Below are positions 27,674-36,645 of a stretch of 49,029 nt of DNA, in pieces. Made by a program: the position numbers and the translations under genes. The notes under the pieces are model-generated. The model ran no database searches. It saw only the letters and a list, made by a program, of their open reading frames with translations, and was not told where the DNA came from. The stretch is from Elusimicrobiota bacterium. Its GTDB lineage: Bacteria > Elusimicrobiota > Elusimicrobia > UBA1565 > UBA9628. The stretch's first letter is position 1. Every line of letters starts with the position of its first letter. The DNA is taken from contig JACQAZ010000037.1 in assembly GCA_016194705.1 (NCBI GenBank), forward strand, positions 1 through 49,029, in the 5' to 3' direction.

Positions 27674-28793
27674 CGGCTTGACGGAAGGTCTCGAAGAAGG
27701 CCTTGCGGGCCTCCTCGAAGCGGTCGGAGATGATCGCCCGGCGGATCTCGCCGGCGATGTCGTGCATGACGTGGAGGTTGTGGTAGGAGAGCAGGCGATA
27801 GGAGAGCAGCTCGCGCGAGCGGTAGATGTGGCCGAGATACGCGCGCGAGTAGCGCTTGCAGACGAAGCACTTGCAGCCCGGCTCGAGCGGCTGGAAATCG
27901 GTGCGGCAGAATTTGTTCGTGACGTTGTACTTGCCGCGGCGCGTCAGGATCTGGCCGTTGCGCGCGACGCGCGTCGGCCAGACGCAGTCCATCATGTCGA
28001 CGCCGAGCGCGACCGCGTCCCAGAGGTCCTCGGGTGTGCCGACTCCCATCAGGTAGCGCGGCTTGTCATTGGGGAGCAAGCCCGTGGTCTGCGCGAGGAC
28101 GTCCCAGGTGTGCTCCTTGGTCTCGCCGACCATGAAGCCGCCGATCGAAATCCCGTCGGCCGGAATCTCCGCCATGTGCTCGGCGGCTTTCGCGCGCAAT
28201 GAGGGATAGAGCGAGCCCTGGAGGATCGGGAAGAACAAGCTTCGCGCCCCCTCGTCGCGCAGGCGCTTGAGGGCGGGGACCGAACGGTCCGTCCAAGCCA
28301 TCGTGCGCTCGAGGGCCTCGTCGGCCTGCGCCTGCGTCGCGGGATAGGGGGGGCATTCGTCGAGCGTGGTCCAGCAGTCCGAGCCGAGCTCGGCCTGGAC
28401 GTTGACGACGGTCTCGGGGGTCAGCTTGTGCTCGCTGCCGTCGATGTGCGAGCGGAACACGACGCCCTCGTCGCTGACCGTGCGCAGGTCGGCAAGGCTC
28501 AAGACCTGGAAACCCCCGGAGTCGGTCAGGATCATGCCGTCGTAGCCCATGAACTTGTGCAGCCCGCCCGCGGCTTTGACCACCGCGGTGCCCGGTCTCA
28601 GATAAAGGTGGTAGCTGTTGGCGAGGATGCCGCGCACGCCGAGCGTGTCGAGGTCCTCGGACGAGATGGCCTTGACGGTGGCCTGCGTCGCCACGGGCAT
28701 GAAGGCCGGCGTCTCGAAGTCGCCGTGGGGGGTCCTCAGGACGCCTGCGCGCGCCTGCGTCTTGGAGCACGACGCCGCGACGGTGAAGCTCAC
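27654..28793 (-). CDS. tgt: tRNA-guanine transglycosylase
   Basis: Exchanges guanine-34 for preQ1 in GUN-anticodon tRNAs, the entry step of queuosine. 379 aa, standard length. TDSGGFQVLSL with the base-recognition region, SIGGFMVGE, DMMDCVWPTRVARNG with the nucleophilic Asp, and the zinc site CKCFVC plus the downstream His in YHNLH are intact. The start is GTG (28793-28791) giving MSFTVAAS; no Shine-Dalgarno is present, and a TAAGAT lies 6 bases upstream. queA, the next step of the pathway, is at 32117-33133 in another unit. Confidence 0.96.
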   Translation of the reverse strand: MSFTVAASCSKTQARAGVLRTPHGDFETPAFMPVATQATVKAISSEDLDTLGVRGILANSYHLYLRPGTAVVKAAGGLHKFMGYDGMILTDSGGFQVLSLADLRTVSDEGVVFRSHIDGSEHKLTPETVVNVQAELGSDCWTTLDECPPYPATQAQADEALERTMAWTDRSVPALKRLRDEGARSLFFPILQGSLYPSLRAKAAEHMAEIPADGISIGGFMVGETKEHTWDVLAQTTGLLPNDKPRYLMGVGTPEDLWDAVALGVDMMDCVWPTRVARNGQILTRRGKYNVTNKFCRTDFQPLEPGCKCFVCKRYSRAYLGHIYRSRELLSYRLLSYHNLHVMHDIAGEIRRAIISDRFEEARKAFFETFRQADAQRAG

Positions 28794-28799
28794 GCGAAT

Positions 28800-28805
28800 A
28801 TCTTA
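28800..28805 (-). promoter_or_regulatory. Weak -10 candidate of tgt
   Basis: TAAGAT ends 6 bases before the GTG start. No clear -35. An ATTTC/GAAAT inverted repeat (28809-28820) lies just upstream. Same placement as other leaderless candidates in this window. Confidence 0.3.
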
Positions 28806-28830
28806 CTTATTTCTTGAAATGTCGGCGGGC

Positions 28831-29700
28831 TCAGGACACGTGGCTCGAGAAAAAGCCCCCGAGCTTCTCCTCGTAGGCTCGTCCCGCCGTTTCGGCGCAC
28901 TTGGCGTGGCCGGCCCCGGGCACGACCCAGAGCTCGCCCGCGGCGGAGAGCTTCGCGATCAGCGAGCGGCCGATGGCCGGAATCGCGATGGGATCATTTT
29001 CGCCGCACACCGCCAGGATGGGGATCGCCTTGAGCCCCGCGGCCAGCCGCTCGGGGCTGGCCGCCTCGGGGTCGAAGCCGAGCCTTTGGCGCACGAAGAA
29101 GAAGACCAGCGGCATGAACGGGTAATAAGGGAGGCTGAATTTCGCCCAGGCGTAGCGGGCCAAGGCCTGGTTGTGCGAGGAGAAGGGGCATTCGAGCACG
29201 GCGGCGCGCAGTTCGGGATGGCGCGTGAGGCCCGCGAAGGCGACCATCGAGCCCATCGAGACGCCGTAGATCGCGAGGGTGTCGCCGGGACGCCGTGATT
29301 TCACGAAGGAGACGGCGGCGTCGAGGTCGCGCGCCTCGAGCGCGCCGACGCTGAGCATGGTTCCCGAGCTCTCGCCGCAGCAGCGAAAATCGAAGTAGAA
29401 GAGATTGAAGCCCTGCCTTTGAAGGAAGGCGGTGTTCTTGAGGACCTCTCCCTTGTTGGCGCCCCAGCCGTGGCAGAAGATGATGGTCCTCCCGCTCGGG
29501 CGCTGCGCCGGGACGAACCAGCCATTGAGCTCGATGCCGTCGTCGGAGCGAAACTCGACCGGGTCGTAGGAGAGCCCGAAAGTCTCGGGGCGCACCGTCA
29601 TCGGGATGTGCTTGCCGCCGTTGAGCGCCACGGCGGCCGCGGCATAGCTGATCATGAGGACCAAGAGCAGCGCCGCGCAGACGGCGAGCAGGGCTTCCAT
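28831..29700 (-). CDS. Alpha/beta hydrolase, membrane-anchored
   Basis: 289 aa. An N-terminal membrane anchor (about 2-24) is followed by an alpha/beta hydrolase of the BEM46/FrsA-like serine hydrolase group: IIFCHGWGANKGEV with the oxyanion loop, FYFDFRCCGESSG, the nucleophile elbow GVSMGS, the acid CGENDPIA and the histidine in PGAGHAKC. The active site probably faces the periplasm, but substrate is unknown. It starts 6 bases after the M23 peptidase gene. Confidence 0.88.
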   Translation of the reverse strand: MEALLAVCAALLLVLMISYAAAAVALNGGKHIPMTVRPETFGLSYDPVEFRSDDGIELNGWFVPAQRPSGRTIIFCHGWGANKGEVLKNTAFLQRQGFNLFYFDFRCCGESSGTMLSVGALEARDLDAAVSFVKSRRPGDTLAIYGVSMGSMVAFAGLTRHPELRAAVLECPFSSHNQALARYAWAKFSLPYYPFMPLVFFFVRQRLGFDPEAASPERLAAGLKAIPILAVCGENDPIAIPAIGRSLIAKLSAAGELWVVPGAGHAKCAETAGRAYEEKLGGFFSSHVS

Positions 29701-29706
29701 GGGGCG

Positions 29707-30663
29707 CTAACTCCCGACGACGTCGCCCTTGACGGGGGAGAAGCCGCCTTTGGGCCCGCGGAAGAAGACCTTGACGCCGCGCCCGTCCTGGATGACGGCC
29801 GCGTCCTGCAGATGGTAGTGCAGGTGGGGCTCGGAGGAATTTCCCGAGTTGCCGCACAGGCCGACGGCCTGCCCCGCGAGGACGTGCAGGCCCTTTTTGA
29901 CCTTGAGGCTGCCGGGCTGCAGGTGCGCGAGCACGGAGACCTCGCCGTTCTTGTGCTGGATGACGACCGCGTTGCCGAGGGCCGAATACGGGTTCATCGA
30001 GCCGGGAGCGTTTTCGACGACGCCGTCGATGGCCTGAGTGACCACGCCGTCGGCAGGCGCCAGGACCGCGCGTCCGTAGGCGAAGTAGTCCGCGTTGGCC
30101 TTGCCCTCGCCCTTGTGCGTCGAGCCCTTCGCGTCGACGGCGACGAAGTCGAAGGCGTAGCGCTGATTGGGGGCGTCGTGGTGGGCGTTCTGCTCCTTGG
30201 TGTCGCCGCCCCAGAACACGAGCCAGCGGCCCGCGAAGGGCAGGCGCAGGTGGGCCTCGTGCAGCACGGCGCCGGGCGAGGGATCGGAGAGCGCGATGAA
30301 CGAGAGCGAGGAGATCTTGCCCTCATTGTCGAAGATGAGCCGGATGTCGACGGCCCCGCGCTCGAAGCGCGCGGGAAAGACGACGTAAGGCGGCCTGAGC
30401 TCGGCGGGGTCGAGGCTCTTGAGCCTGCCGTAATCCTTGAGAAAGCCCGAGAAGAAAGCCGTGAGCTTCTCGGGAGTGATGACCTTGCGCGAGCCTTCGG
30501 CGATGTCGTTCTCGAGCGCGGCGCCGTCGGCCGCGTTGAGGGCGGCGGCGACGCGCTCGGCCGCCGGCCGGTAGCGCGCGAACGCCCCGTCGTCGCAGCG
30601 GACGGGTGCGGCGAGCGCGAGCAGCAGAACGGCGGGCGCGGTTCTACCGGCCGAGCTTTTCAA
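29707..30663 (-). CDS. Exported M23 family peptidase with N-terminal DUF3887-like domain
   Basis: 318 aa. Signal peptide (about 1-22), an N-terminal helical/beta domain of the DUF3887 type (about 30-140), then an M23 zinc peptidase: NAHHDAPNQRYAFDF with the first zinc His and Asp, APADGVVTQAID, GNAVVIQHKNGEVSVLAHLQ and the HLHYH motif. Such enzymes cut peptidoglycan cross-bridges or regulate those that do. The start is TTG (30663-30661) with AAGGA eight bases upstream, overlapping the AhpD-like gene by 20 bases; a later start would lose the signal peptide. Confidence 0.85.
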   Translation of the reverse strand: MKSSAGRTAPAVLLLALAAPVRCDDGAFARYRPAAERVAAALNAADGAALENDIAEGSRKVITPEKLTAFFSGFLKDYGRLKSLDPAELRPPYVVFPARFERGAVDIRLIFDNEGKISSLSFIALSDPSPGAVLHEAHLRLPFAGRWLVFWGGDTKEQNAHHDAPNQRYAFDFVAVDAKGSTHKGEGKANADYFAYGRAVLAPADGVVTQAIDGVVENAPGSMNPYSALGNAVVIQHKNGEVSVLAHLQPGSLKVKKGLHVLAGQAVGLCGNSGNSSEPHLHYHLQDAAVIQDGRGVKVFFRGPKGGFSPVKGDVVGS

Positions 30664-30973
30664 CGAAGACTTCCTTGGCCCAGGCGAGATTGGTGCCGGC
30701 GGCCGAAAGGCTCGCGACGAGCATGGTCTCGGCGATCTCCTGGTCGGTGGCGCCGTGCTCGGACTTGAGCTCGTCGATCTTTCCGGCCACGCAGTGCTTG
30801 CAGCGCTGCAGCGAGGCGGCGGCCAGCCCGATGAGGGCCTTGGTCTTGGGCGGTAGCGTGCCCTTCGCGTTGACGGTCTCGCGGAAATCGGCGTACGCCT
30901 TGTGGCCCTCGGGCCAGGCGTGCTCGAGCCAGTGCTTCTGCTGCGTCGGGGCGGCGTGCTTTCGGGCGGTCAT
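30644..30973 (-). CDS. Carboxymuconolactone decarboxylase/AhpD-like protein
   Basis: 109 aa single-domain CMD family protein. The redox motif is CKHC (58-61) in LQRCKHCVAGKIDELKSEHG. In AhpD and most relatives the pattern is CxxCxxxH; here the final position is Lys65 instead of His, though a His sits between the cysteines. It probably acts as a thiol-dependent peroxidase or disulfide reductase in the cytoplasm. A strong AGGAGG lies 7 bases before the ATG. First gene of a three-gene unit with the peptidase and hydrolase. Confidence 0.87.
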   Translation of the reverse strand: MTARKHAAPTQQKHWLEHAWPEGHKAYADFRETVNAKGTLPPKTKALIGLAAASLQRCKHCVAGKIDELKSEHGATDQEIAETMLVASLSAAGTNLAWAKEVFVEKLGR

Positions 30974-31018
30974 GGGATTCCTCCTGCGACGGTGACGGCT
31001 TCCATTCCCATGATAGAA

Positions 31019-31041
31019 AACTTTGGGGTCCGAGGTGTCAA
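31019..31041 (-). promoter_or_regulatory. Candidate promoter of the AhpD-M23-hydrolase unit
   Basis: A perfect TTGACA (31041-31036) is followed at 17 bases by TTCTAT (three of six) or at 20 bases by TATCAT (five of six at a long spacing). The leader would be about 40 bases with AGGAGG. Confidence 0.45.
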
Positions 31042-31048
31042 TGCGGGG

Positions 31049-31981
31049 CTAGCGGCCGGTCAGCGCGGCCTTCCCCGTGAGTCTCTTGGCCGGATCGAAG
31101 CGGTCATCGAGACTCACCGGACCGTCGATCGCGATGCGGCGTCCCAGAGCGAGCTCCGCGTCGCCAATCGCGCCGAGCTCCGTGGCGGCGCCCGTCTTGC
31201 CGTCGTCGCGCGCGAGCATGACCGAGGCCTGGTAGTCCTGGCCTTCGTCTCCCGCCTCGTTCTCGAGATAGAGGACGTAGCCTTCCTTGCTCTTGTAGCG
31301 CCAGCCGTTGAAATTCACCATCGGGCTGGGGTGAGTCATTTCTCGGGGTGCCCAGAACTGGGCGCATGAATCATACTCGAACCTGACCGTGATGAGCGGC
31401 CGAGAGGAATAGCCGCCGCGCAGATCGAGCGTGACGGCCTCCGCGCTCGGCCCTTTCCCGGAGCAGTCGCCCCGCTTGGCGGGGCGCGCCGTGAAGCCGC
31501 GGCCCGCGGCGAGACCCAGCATGAGAGACTTGTATTCGTGATAGACGGACCGCCGGCCCGCGAGATCGCTCTTCCTCGTGGGGGAGGAGTCGCCGTACGG
31601 CTTGGAGTAGGAGAGGCAGGAGAAAAATGCGTCTCCGCGCAAGTCCGTGACGAAGACGGTATGCGTGATGTCGCGCTCGGTATTCTCGTCGTCGACGAGG
31701 TAGACCTTCCCTTCTTTCTTGACCGCGATGAAAGTGAAGTTGTGGCGCGTCTCGTAGCGGTCCATGCCCCAGACGACGACCGCGGCGTCCTTCGTCAGCG
31801 ACTCATCGACCAGGGTTTTCCAGACGGCCTGAAAGGAGGGCGCCGCCTTGGCCGCGGGAGGCGGCGCTCCGGCCGCCGCTTCGGCGTCGAGTCCATGGAG
31901 TTCGTCGATCGCGGCGGCAAAAGCGAGTTGGGGAACGAGCAGAACGAGAAAACCGCAGAGACGGCGATGGGAGCTTCTCAT
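31049..31981 (-). CDS. Exported protein of unknown function
   Basis: 310 aa, not recognised. A signal peptide (LCGFLVLLVPQLAFA, cleaved near residue 22-24) leads to a mature protein with an Ala/Pro linker (about 30-48), then a beta-rich domain: VVVWGMDRYETRHNFTFIAV, VYLVDDENTERDITHTVFV and FNGWRYKSKEGYVLYLENE. Conserved-looking Asp/Tyr/Trp residues are present but no known catalytic set. Single-gene unit with its own -10 box 6 bases before the ATG. Probably periplasmic or surface-exposed. Confidence 0.75.
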   Translation of the reverse strand: MRSSHRRLCGFLVLLVPQLAFAAAIDELHGLDAEAAAGAPPPAAKAAPSFQAVWKTLVDESLTKDAAVVVWGMDRYETRHNFTFIAVKKEGKVYLVDDENTERDITHTVFVTDLRGDAFFSCLSYSKPYGDSSPTRKSDLAGRRSVYHEYKSLMLGLAAGRGFTARPAKRGDCSGKGPSAEAVTLDLRGGYSSRPLITVRFEYDSCAQFWAPREMTHPSPMVNFNGWRYKSKEGYVLYLENEAGDEGQDYQASVMLARDDGKTGAATELGAIGDAELALGRRIAIDGPVSLDDRFDPAKRLTGKAALTGR

Positions 31982-31987
31982 GCTCTC

Positions 31988-32016
31988 ATTCTACCGCAGG
32001 GGCGGTCGGCGTTGAA
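31988..32016 (-). promoter_or_regulatory. Promoter of the 310-aa exported protein
   Basis: TTCAAC (32016-32011), 17-base spacer, TAGAAT (31993-31988, five of six). The -10 ends 6 bases before the ATG; no Shine-Dalgarno. Another leaderless candidate. Confidence 0.45.
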
Positions 32017-32062
32017 GAATCATTCGGCCCAGGATAGCTTCGGCAAGGGACCCAGGCGGCGA

Positions 32063-32083
32063 GGGCCTCTAGGCCCCGGGCCT
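32063..32083. other. GC-rich hairpins after queA
   Basis: GGGCCT-CT-AGGCCC (32063-32076) and the overlapping AGGCC-CCG-GGCCT (32071-32083) can form alternative hairpins in the 135-base gap after queA. No T-run follows on either strand, so intrinsic termination is doubtful. Confidence 0.3.
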
Positions 32084-32116
32084 GAGCTGGAACCCGGCGC
32101 GGTTCTGTGCCATGGG

Positions 32117-33133
32117 TCACAGGATCAGCATGGCGTCGCCGTAGGAGTAGAGCCGGTAGCGCCGCGCGAAGGCCTCCCGGTAGGCGCTCAGGAGCGTCTC
32201 GCGGCCGAGGAAGGCCGAGGCGAGCAGGAGCGGCGTCGACTTGGGAAGGTGGAAATTCGTGATCAAGCCGCCGACGGCCTTGAACACGTGGCCGGGACGG
32301 ATGTAGAGCTCGGTCCAGCCCTCGCCGGTCTCGAGGCCTCCGTTCTTCGCGGCCAAGGTCTCGAGCGTGCGCGTCGAGGTCGTTCCCACCGAGACGACGC
32401 GCTTGGCATTCTTGATCAGCTCCGCCTGATCCTCCGATAGGCGGTACCATTCGGGCAGCATTTCATGCTCCGCGGCGTCCTCGGCATCGATCGGCCGGAA
32501 AGTCCCGCGCCCGACGTGCAAAGTGAGCTCGGCGATCCCCACCCCTCGGTCCTTCAATCGGTCCAACAGGTCGTGCGTGAAATGGAGGCCGGCGGTCGGC
32601 GCGGCGATGGAGCCCTTCTCGCGCGCGTAGACCGTCTGGTAGCGCTGAAGGTCGTTTTCGTCCGAGCCGCCCTTCTTCTTGAGGATGTAGGGCGGCAGGG
32701 GAGCGAGTCCGTTCTGCTCGAGGTAGCCCATGACGTCGGTCGATGAGAACCGGACCAGGTACTCTCCGTCCTCGTTCAATCCCTCGACGGTCGCGTTCAT
32801 GCCGCCCGCGAAGGTCAACGCGCCTCCCTTCTTGAAGCCGGAGGCGAGCGCGGCCCAGAGCCCGGGTTCGAGCTCCTTGACGAGAAGGAGCTCGGCCTTG
32901 CCGCCGGTGGATTTCTTGCCGGAGAGCCGGCAGGCGAAGACCTTGGTCTTGTTGAGCACCAGGCAGTCCCCGGGCCCGAGAAACTCGGGCAGGTTTCGGA
33001 AGATCTTGTGCTCCCAGGCGCCCGACCGGCGGTTCACGACCATCAGCCGCGACGAATCGCGCGGTTCGGCCGGAACGGAGGCGATGAGCTCTTCCGGAAA
33101 TTCGAAGTCGTAGTCGGCGAGCGGCAAAATCAC
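32117..33133 (-). CDS. queA: S-adenosylmethionine:tRNA ribosyltransferase-isomerase
   Basis: Converts preQ1-tRNA to epoxyqueuosine-tRNA using the ribosyl group of SAM. 338 aa. ADYDFEFPEELIA, DSSRLMVVNRRSG, GDCLVLNKTKVF, the strongly conserved APTAGLHFT and HVGRGTFRPI, SVGTTSTRTLE, and GGLITNFHLPKSTPLLL are all intact. GTG start (33133-33131) in a GTGA overlap with the methyltransferase stop. It ends the ruvA-ruvB-spoIID-methyltransferase-queA unit. Confidence 0.97.
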   Translation of the reverse strand: MILPLADYDFEFPEELIASVPAEPRDSSRLMVVNRRSGAWEHKIFRNLPEFLGPGDCLVLNKTKVFACRLSGKKSTGGKAELLLVKELEPGLWAALASGFKKGGALTFAGGMNATVEGLNEDGEYLVRFSSTDVMGYLEQNGLAPLPPYILKKKGGSDENDLQRYQTVYAREKGSIAAPTAGLHFTHDLLDRLKDRGVGIAELTLHVGRGTFRPIDAEDAAEHEMLPEWYRLSEDQAELIKNAKRVVSVGTTSTRTLETLAAKNGGLETGEGWTELYIRPGHVFKAVGGLITNFHLPKSTPLLLASAFLGRETLLSAYREAFARRYRLYSYGDAMLIL

Positions 33134-33873
33134 CGGATCTTCCAGAGCACGGCCACGGAGTCGTAGACGAATTGGATCATGCCGTCCTTTTCGAACTCGT
33201 CGAAGAGCTTGTCAACGGCATCCCAGAACGCGTCGGGCTCCTTGAGGCCGTGCGCGACGTAGGAGGCAGAGCGCACGCGGCCGAAGAAGGCCTCCCGGTC
33301 CATCGGCTGGGAACTCGTGAACTGAGCCTCGCTGGCCGCGAAAGTCCTCGCATGCGCGAGGATGGCCGAGATGGTCTGTCTCCCGCGCGGGTGCTCCTCC
33401 CAATCGGTGCAGTGCGCGCCGAGGACCCGCTCGTAGGCCAGCTGCAGCGGTTCGCGCGCGCGCAGGTTCCAGAAGGCGCAGCAGCGGCCTTCGGGCTTGA
33501 GCACGCGCGCGAACTCGGCGACCGCCTTGTCGAGCTCGAACCAATGGAAGGCCTGCGCGACCGAGACCATGTCCTGGCTCGCGTCGGGCAGCCCCGTCGC
33601 GCAGGCGTCGCCCCGCCGGTACTCGGCGCCGCCCTGGCCGCGCGCGGCGGCGAGCATCCTTTCGTTGGGATCGACGCCGACGACCGAGAAGCCCCGCTCG
33701 GCCCAGAGCCTGGTCGCGATGCCCGTGCCGCAGCCGACGTCGGCAACGAACGAGCCGCGTTTGAGGCCCGCGGTCAGCGCGATCCAATCGAGCAGCATCT
33801 TCGGGTAGGAGGGGCGGAAGCGCGCGTAGTCTCCCGCGACCTCGGAGAAGCGGTCCTCCGGCGGGACCTTCAT
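33130..33873 (-). CDS. Class I SAM-dependent methyltransferase (UbiE/BioC-like)
   Basis: 247 aa from the ATG at 33873, which overlaps the spoIID stop as ATGA. FSEVAGDYARFRPSYP at the N-terminus, motif I VADVGCGTGIATRLWAERG, motif II GVDPNERMLAAA, and the VSVAQAFHWFELDKAVAEFARVL post-motif segment (key part AFHWFELD) are typical of the group. The C-terminal part (SQPMDREAFFGRVRSASYV) is the usual lid. Substrate unknown; the location between spoIID and queA gives no clear hint. Confidence 0.9.
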   Translation of the reverse strand: MKVPPEDRFSEVAGDYARFRPSYPKMLLDWIALTAGLKRGSFVADVGCGTGIATRLWAERGFSVVGVDPNERMLAAARGQGGAEYRRGDACATGLPDASQDMVSVAQAFHWFELDKAVAEFARVLKPEGRCCAFWNLRAREPLQLAYERVLGAHCTDWEEHPRGRQTISAILAHARTFAASEAQFTSSQPMDREAFFGRVRSASYVAHGLKEPDAFWDAVDKLFDEFEKDGMIQFVYDSVAVLWKIR

Positions 33874-34982
33874 TCGTCTATGACGGAGAGGGTCGAGCCC
33901 GGGAAATAGAAGCCGAGGATCTTCTCGTAGGTGCGCCCGCGCTCGGCCTGCACGCGCGCGCCCCATTGGCAGAGCCCCACGCCGTGGCCGGAGCCCTTGC
34001 CGATGAACTCGACGCCGCCGTCGGTCTTGCGGATGCGCGAGATGCGCGGGCTGCGGATCTCCGAGGGGCCCAGCCACTGACGCAGGTCGTTGGTCGCGAC
34101 CTTCATCGTCTGCTCGCCGATCTTGAGCGAGAAATCCCGCACGTAGCCGTAGATGTCCTTCTTGCCGATCGAGAAGGCGCGCAAGCGCCCGCCGGTCAAG
34201 GTGCGCCTCTGGACGGCGGCGAGTATGTCGGAGTTGCGGAAGTACGCGGTCCAAGCCGAGGGGACCTTGGAACAGTACTTGTCGCTCACGCCCTTCAAGG
34301 GGCGCGGCGAGGACCCCGCCGTCGGCCAGACCGAGCTGATGTCGGCCGTGTGGCCGCCGCAGAGCGAGTGGTAGTAGGCGTCGAGGATCTCGCCTTTGAA
34401 ACCGAGGACCTCGCCCTTGGTGGCCTCGACGGCCTTGCGGATCGAGGGCGACTCCTCAGCGGTCCCGCCGTAAACCTGCGAGCGCGTGTCGTTGGTCAAG
34501 TCGAAGCCTTCCTTCTTGTACTTGCCCATGTGGGTGTAGGCGAAGGTGCGGGCGACGACCGCCTGCGCCTTGAGCGCCTCGAGCGGCCAGGAGGGCTCCA
34601 TCTCATGGGGCAGCACGCCCATGAGATAGTCCTCGATGCCGACCTCCTCGACGACCGTGACGCCGCCGCGTCCGTTGCGCTTGATGATCACGCTGCCGCG
34701 GTAGCGCTTCTTGTTGACGAGCACGGCGTCGGCGGGATCGGAGGCCTTGAGGCGGACCTCGGACGGCGCTTCGATCGAGCCTATCCGCAGGCCTTCTTCC
34801 GTCGCTTCCACATCGTAGGGCCACTGCGGCGTCAGCGAATGGGCGCGTCCGTCGGCGTCGGCCACGGGGCATTTCCACTCGCAGGCCAGCGTGAGCTTGT
34901 CGGCGCCGGGAACGATCCCGATCGAGATCACCCGCTCCGCTCGGGCCGGCAGCGCGATCAGGATGAACGCGAGGAGCCGCAC
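33870..34982 (-). CDS. SpoIID/LytB domain protein
   Basis: 370 aa. A signal peptide (LLAFILIALPARA) and a SpoIID domain: VEEVGIEDYLMGVLPHEMEPSWP with the catalytic-region Glu, ALKAQAVVARTFAY, DLTNDTRSQVYGG, YHSLCGGHTADISSVW, and the C-terminal GKGSGHGVGLCQWGA. SpoIID is a lytic transglycosylase acting on denuded glycan strands in sporulators; the homologues in non-sporing bacteria are presumed cell-wall remodelling enzymes. GTG start (34982-34980), 2 bases after ruvB. Confidence 0.92.
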   Translation of the reverse strand: MRLLAFILIALPARAERVISIGIVPGADKLTLACEWKCPVADADGRAHSLTPQWPYDVEATEEGLRIGSIEAPSEVRLKASDPADAVLVNKKRYRGSVIIKRNGRGGVTVVEEVGIEDYLMGVLPHEMEPSWPLEALKAQAVVARTFAYTHMGKYKKEGFDLTNDTRSQVYGGTAEESPSIRKAVEATKGEVLGFKGEILDAYYHSLCGGHTADISSVWPTAGSSPRPLKGVSDKYCSKVPSAWTAYFRNSDILAAVQRRTLTGGRLRAFSIGKKDIYGYVRDFSLKIGEQTMKVATNDLRQWLGPSEIRSPRISRIRKTDGGVEFIGKGSGHGVGLCQWGARVQAERGRTYEKILGFYFPGSTLSVIDE

Positions 34983-34984
34983 GG

Positions 34985-36013
34985 CTACAGGAGCTCGAGG
35001 TTGCGCTTCGGGGACTTGAGGCCGAGGTGCGCGTAGGCCTTGGGGGTCACGACGCGTCCGCGCGGCGTGCGCGCGATGAAGCCGATCTGGATCAAGTAGG
35101 GCTCGGTGACGTCGGTCAGGGTGTCGAGCTCCTCGGAGACGGCGATCGCGAGGTTCTCGACGCCGACCGGTCCGCCGTCGAACTTTTCGATGATCGCCAG
35201 GAGCAGGCGCCGGTCCATCGCGTCGAGGCCGGCGTGATCGACCTCGAGCTTCTCGAGCGCGTAGCGCGCGATCTCGGCCGTCAGGCGGCCGTCGCCCTTG
35301 ACCTCGGCGAAATCCCTGACGCGGCGCAGGAGGCGGTTGGCGATCCGCGGCGTGCCGCGGCAGCGCCTGGCGATCTCGGAGGCCCCTTCGTCCTCGGTCT
35401 CGATCTTGAGGATGGCGGCGGATCGTCTCACTATGGCTTCCAACTCCGCGGGCTCGTAGAAGCTCAAATTACCGACGATGCCGAAGCGGTCGCGCAGAGG
35501 GCTCGTCAATAATCCGGCCCTCGTCGTGGCGCCCACCAAGGTGAACCTCGGCACCGCGAGCTTGAGCGTCGAGGCCGCCGGGCCCTTGCCCGTCGAGATA
35601 TAAAAGGTGTAGTCCTCCATCACGGGATACAAGGCCTCTTCGACCGTCGCGTTGAGGCGGTGGATCTCGTCGATGAAGAAGACGTCGCCCTCGGAGAGGT
35701 CTGTGAGCATCGCGGCCAGATCGCCGGCGCGCTCGAGGACCGGGCCGGAGGCGGTGCGCAGGTTGACGCCCATCTCGCGGGCCATGATGTTGGCCAAGGT
35801 CGTCTTGCCCAGGCCCGGGGGGGAGTAAAAGAGGCAATGATCGAGCGGCTCGCCGCGCTTCTTGGCCGCCGCGATGAAGACCCGCAGGTTCTCCTTGAGC
35901 TGCTCCTGGCCGATGAACTCGTCGAGGGTCTTAGGCCGCAGGGCCCGGTCGAAGACTTCCTCCTCGGCCTTGGGCGCGGGGTTGAGGACCGACTCGGAGT
36001 CGTTCTTCGCCAT
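34985..36013 (-). CDS. ruvB: Holliday junction helicase RuvB
   Basis: AAA+ motor that drives branch migration with RuvA. 342 aa. [18 protein letters not shown], Walker [12 protein letters not shown], Walker [11 protein letters not shown], the sensor region [20 protein letters not shown] (arginine finger and sensor I) and the C-terminal winged helix ([19 protein letters not shown]) are complete. It follows ruvA with no intervening base. Confidence 0.98.
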   Translation of the reverse strand: MAKNDSESVLNPAPKAEEEVFDRALRPKTLDEFIGQEQLKENLRVFIAAAKKRGEPLDHCLFYSPPGLGKTTLANIMAREMGVNLRTASGPVLERAGDLAAMLTDLSEGDVFFIDEIHRLNATVEEALYPVMEDYTFYISTGKGPAASTLKLAVPRFTLVGATTRAGLLTSPLRDRFGIVGNLSFYEPAELEAIVRRSAAILKIETEDEGASEIARRCRGTPRIANRLLRRVRDFAEVKGDGRLTAEIARYALEKLEVDHAGLDAMDRRLLLAIIEKFDGGPVGVENLAIAVSEELDTLTDVTEPYLIQIGFIARTPRGRVVTPKAYAHLGLKSPKRNLELL

Positions 36014-36637
36014 TTAAAGCCTCTTGAGCGCCAGGCGCAGGATCTGCTCGGCGTCGAGCTTCTTGCCGCTGGTCTCCTCGGTCACGGCGGCCAGAGCGGC
36101 GCGGGCTTCCGTGGGTTTGTAGCCCAGCGCGGTCAGACCGCTCAGGGCCTGCGAGAGCGCCGACGAGGGAAGGTCGGGCGAGTCGGTCTTTAGGAAGCGT
36201 TCGTGGCCCGGGACCGGGTGTCCTTCGAGCTTGTCCTTCAAGGCGTCGATGAGCTTGTCGGCCGTCTTCTTCGTGAAGCCGAAGACTCCGGTCAGGATCT
36301 TGCCGTCTTTTTCGAGTATGGCGCGCCGGAAATCGGGCAGCGATTTGGACGCCTTGTCGAGGTACTCGAGCGCCTTCTTGGCGCCCGTCGAGGGGACGTG
36401 GTCCTTGAAAGCCAGGAACATGCCCTTGTCGGCCGGCGAGGCGAAGCCGTAATAGGCCGCTCCGCCGCCGTACATCGCGAAGCTCTCGACGACGTGCAAG
36501 AAAGCGGGGTGGCCTATGTTGGGAAGTTGTTCGGCGGTCGCGGCGGTCACGGAGACTTCATAGCCGACGCCGGCGACCTCGAGCACGACGCGCTCGGTTT
36601 CCTTGGCCTGCACGGTGCCGCGCAAGGACGCGATCAT
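36014..36637 (-). CDS. ruvA: Holliday junction DNA-binding protein RuvA
   Basis: 207 aa. The N-terminal OB domain (MIASLRGTVQAKE, LEVAGVGYEVSV, FLHVVESFAMYGGGAAYYGF) is followed by the helix-hairpin-helix domain (GFTKKTADKLIDALKDKL) and the C-terminal RuvB-binding domain (SQALSGLTALGYKPTEARAALAA). First gene of the unit; no Shine-Dalgarno before the ATG, but an extended -10 box lies 8 bases upstream. Confidence 0.96.
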   Translation of the reverse strand: MIASLRGTVQAKETERVVLEVAGVGYEVSVTAATAEQLPNIGHPAFLHVVESFAMYGGGAAYYGFASPADKGMFLAFKDHVPSTGAKKALEYLDKASKSLPDFRRAILEKDGKILTGVFGFTKKTADKLIDALKDKLEGHPVPGHERFLKTDSPDLPSSALSQALSGLTALGYKPTEARAALAAVTEETSGKKLDAEQILRLALKRL

Positions 36638-36645
36638 CGACGACG

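Noticed and set aside
28794..28830. preQ1 riboswitch upstream of tgt
   Set aside because: Only 37 bases separate the genes and no pseudoknot-like pattern is visible; tgt is not a usual preQ1 target.
32063..32083. Intrinsic terminator after queA
   Set aside because: Hairpins are present but no T-run follows; listed only as hairpins.
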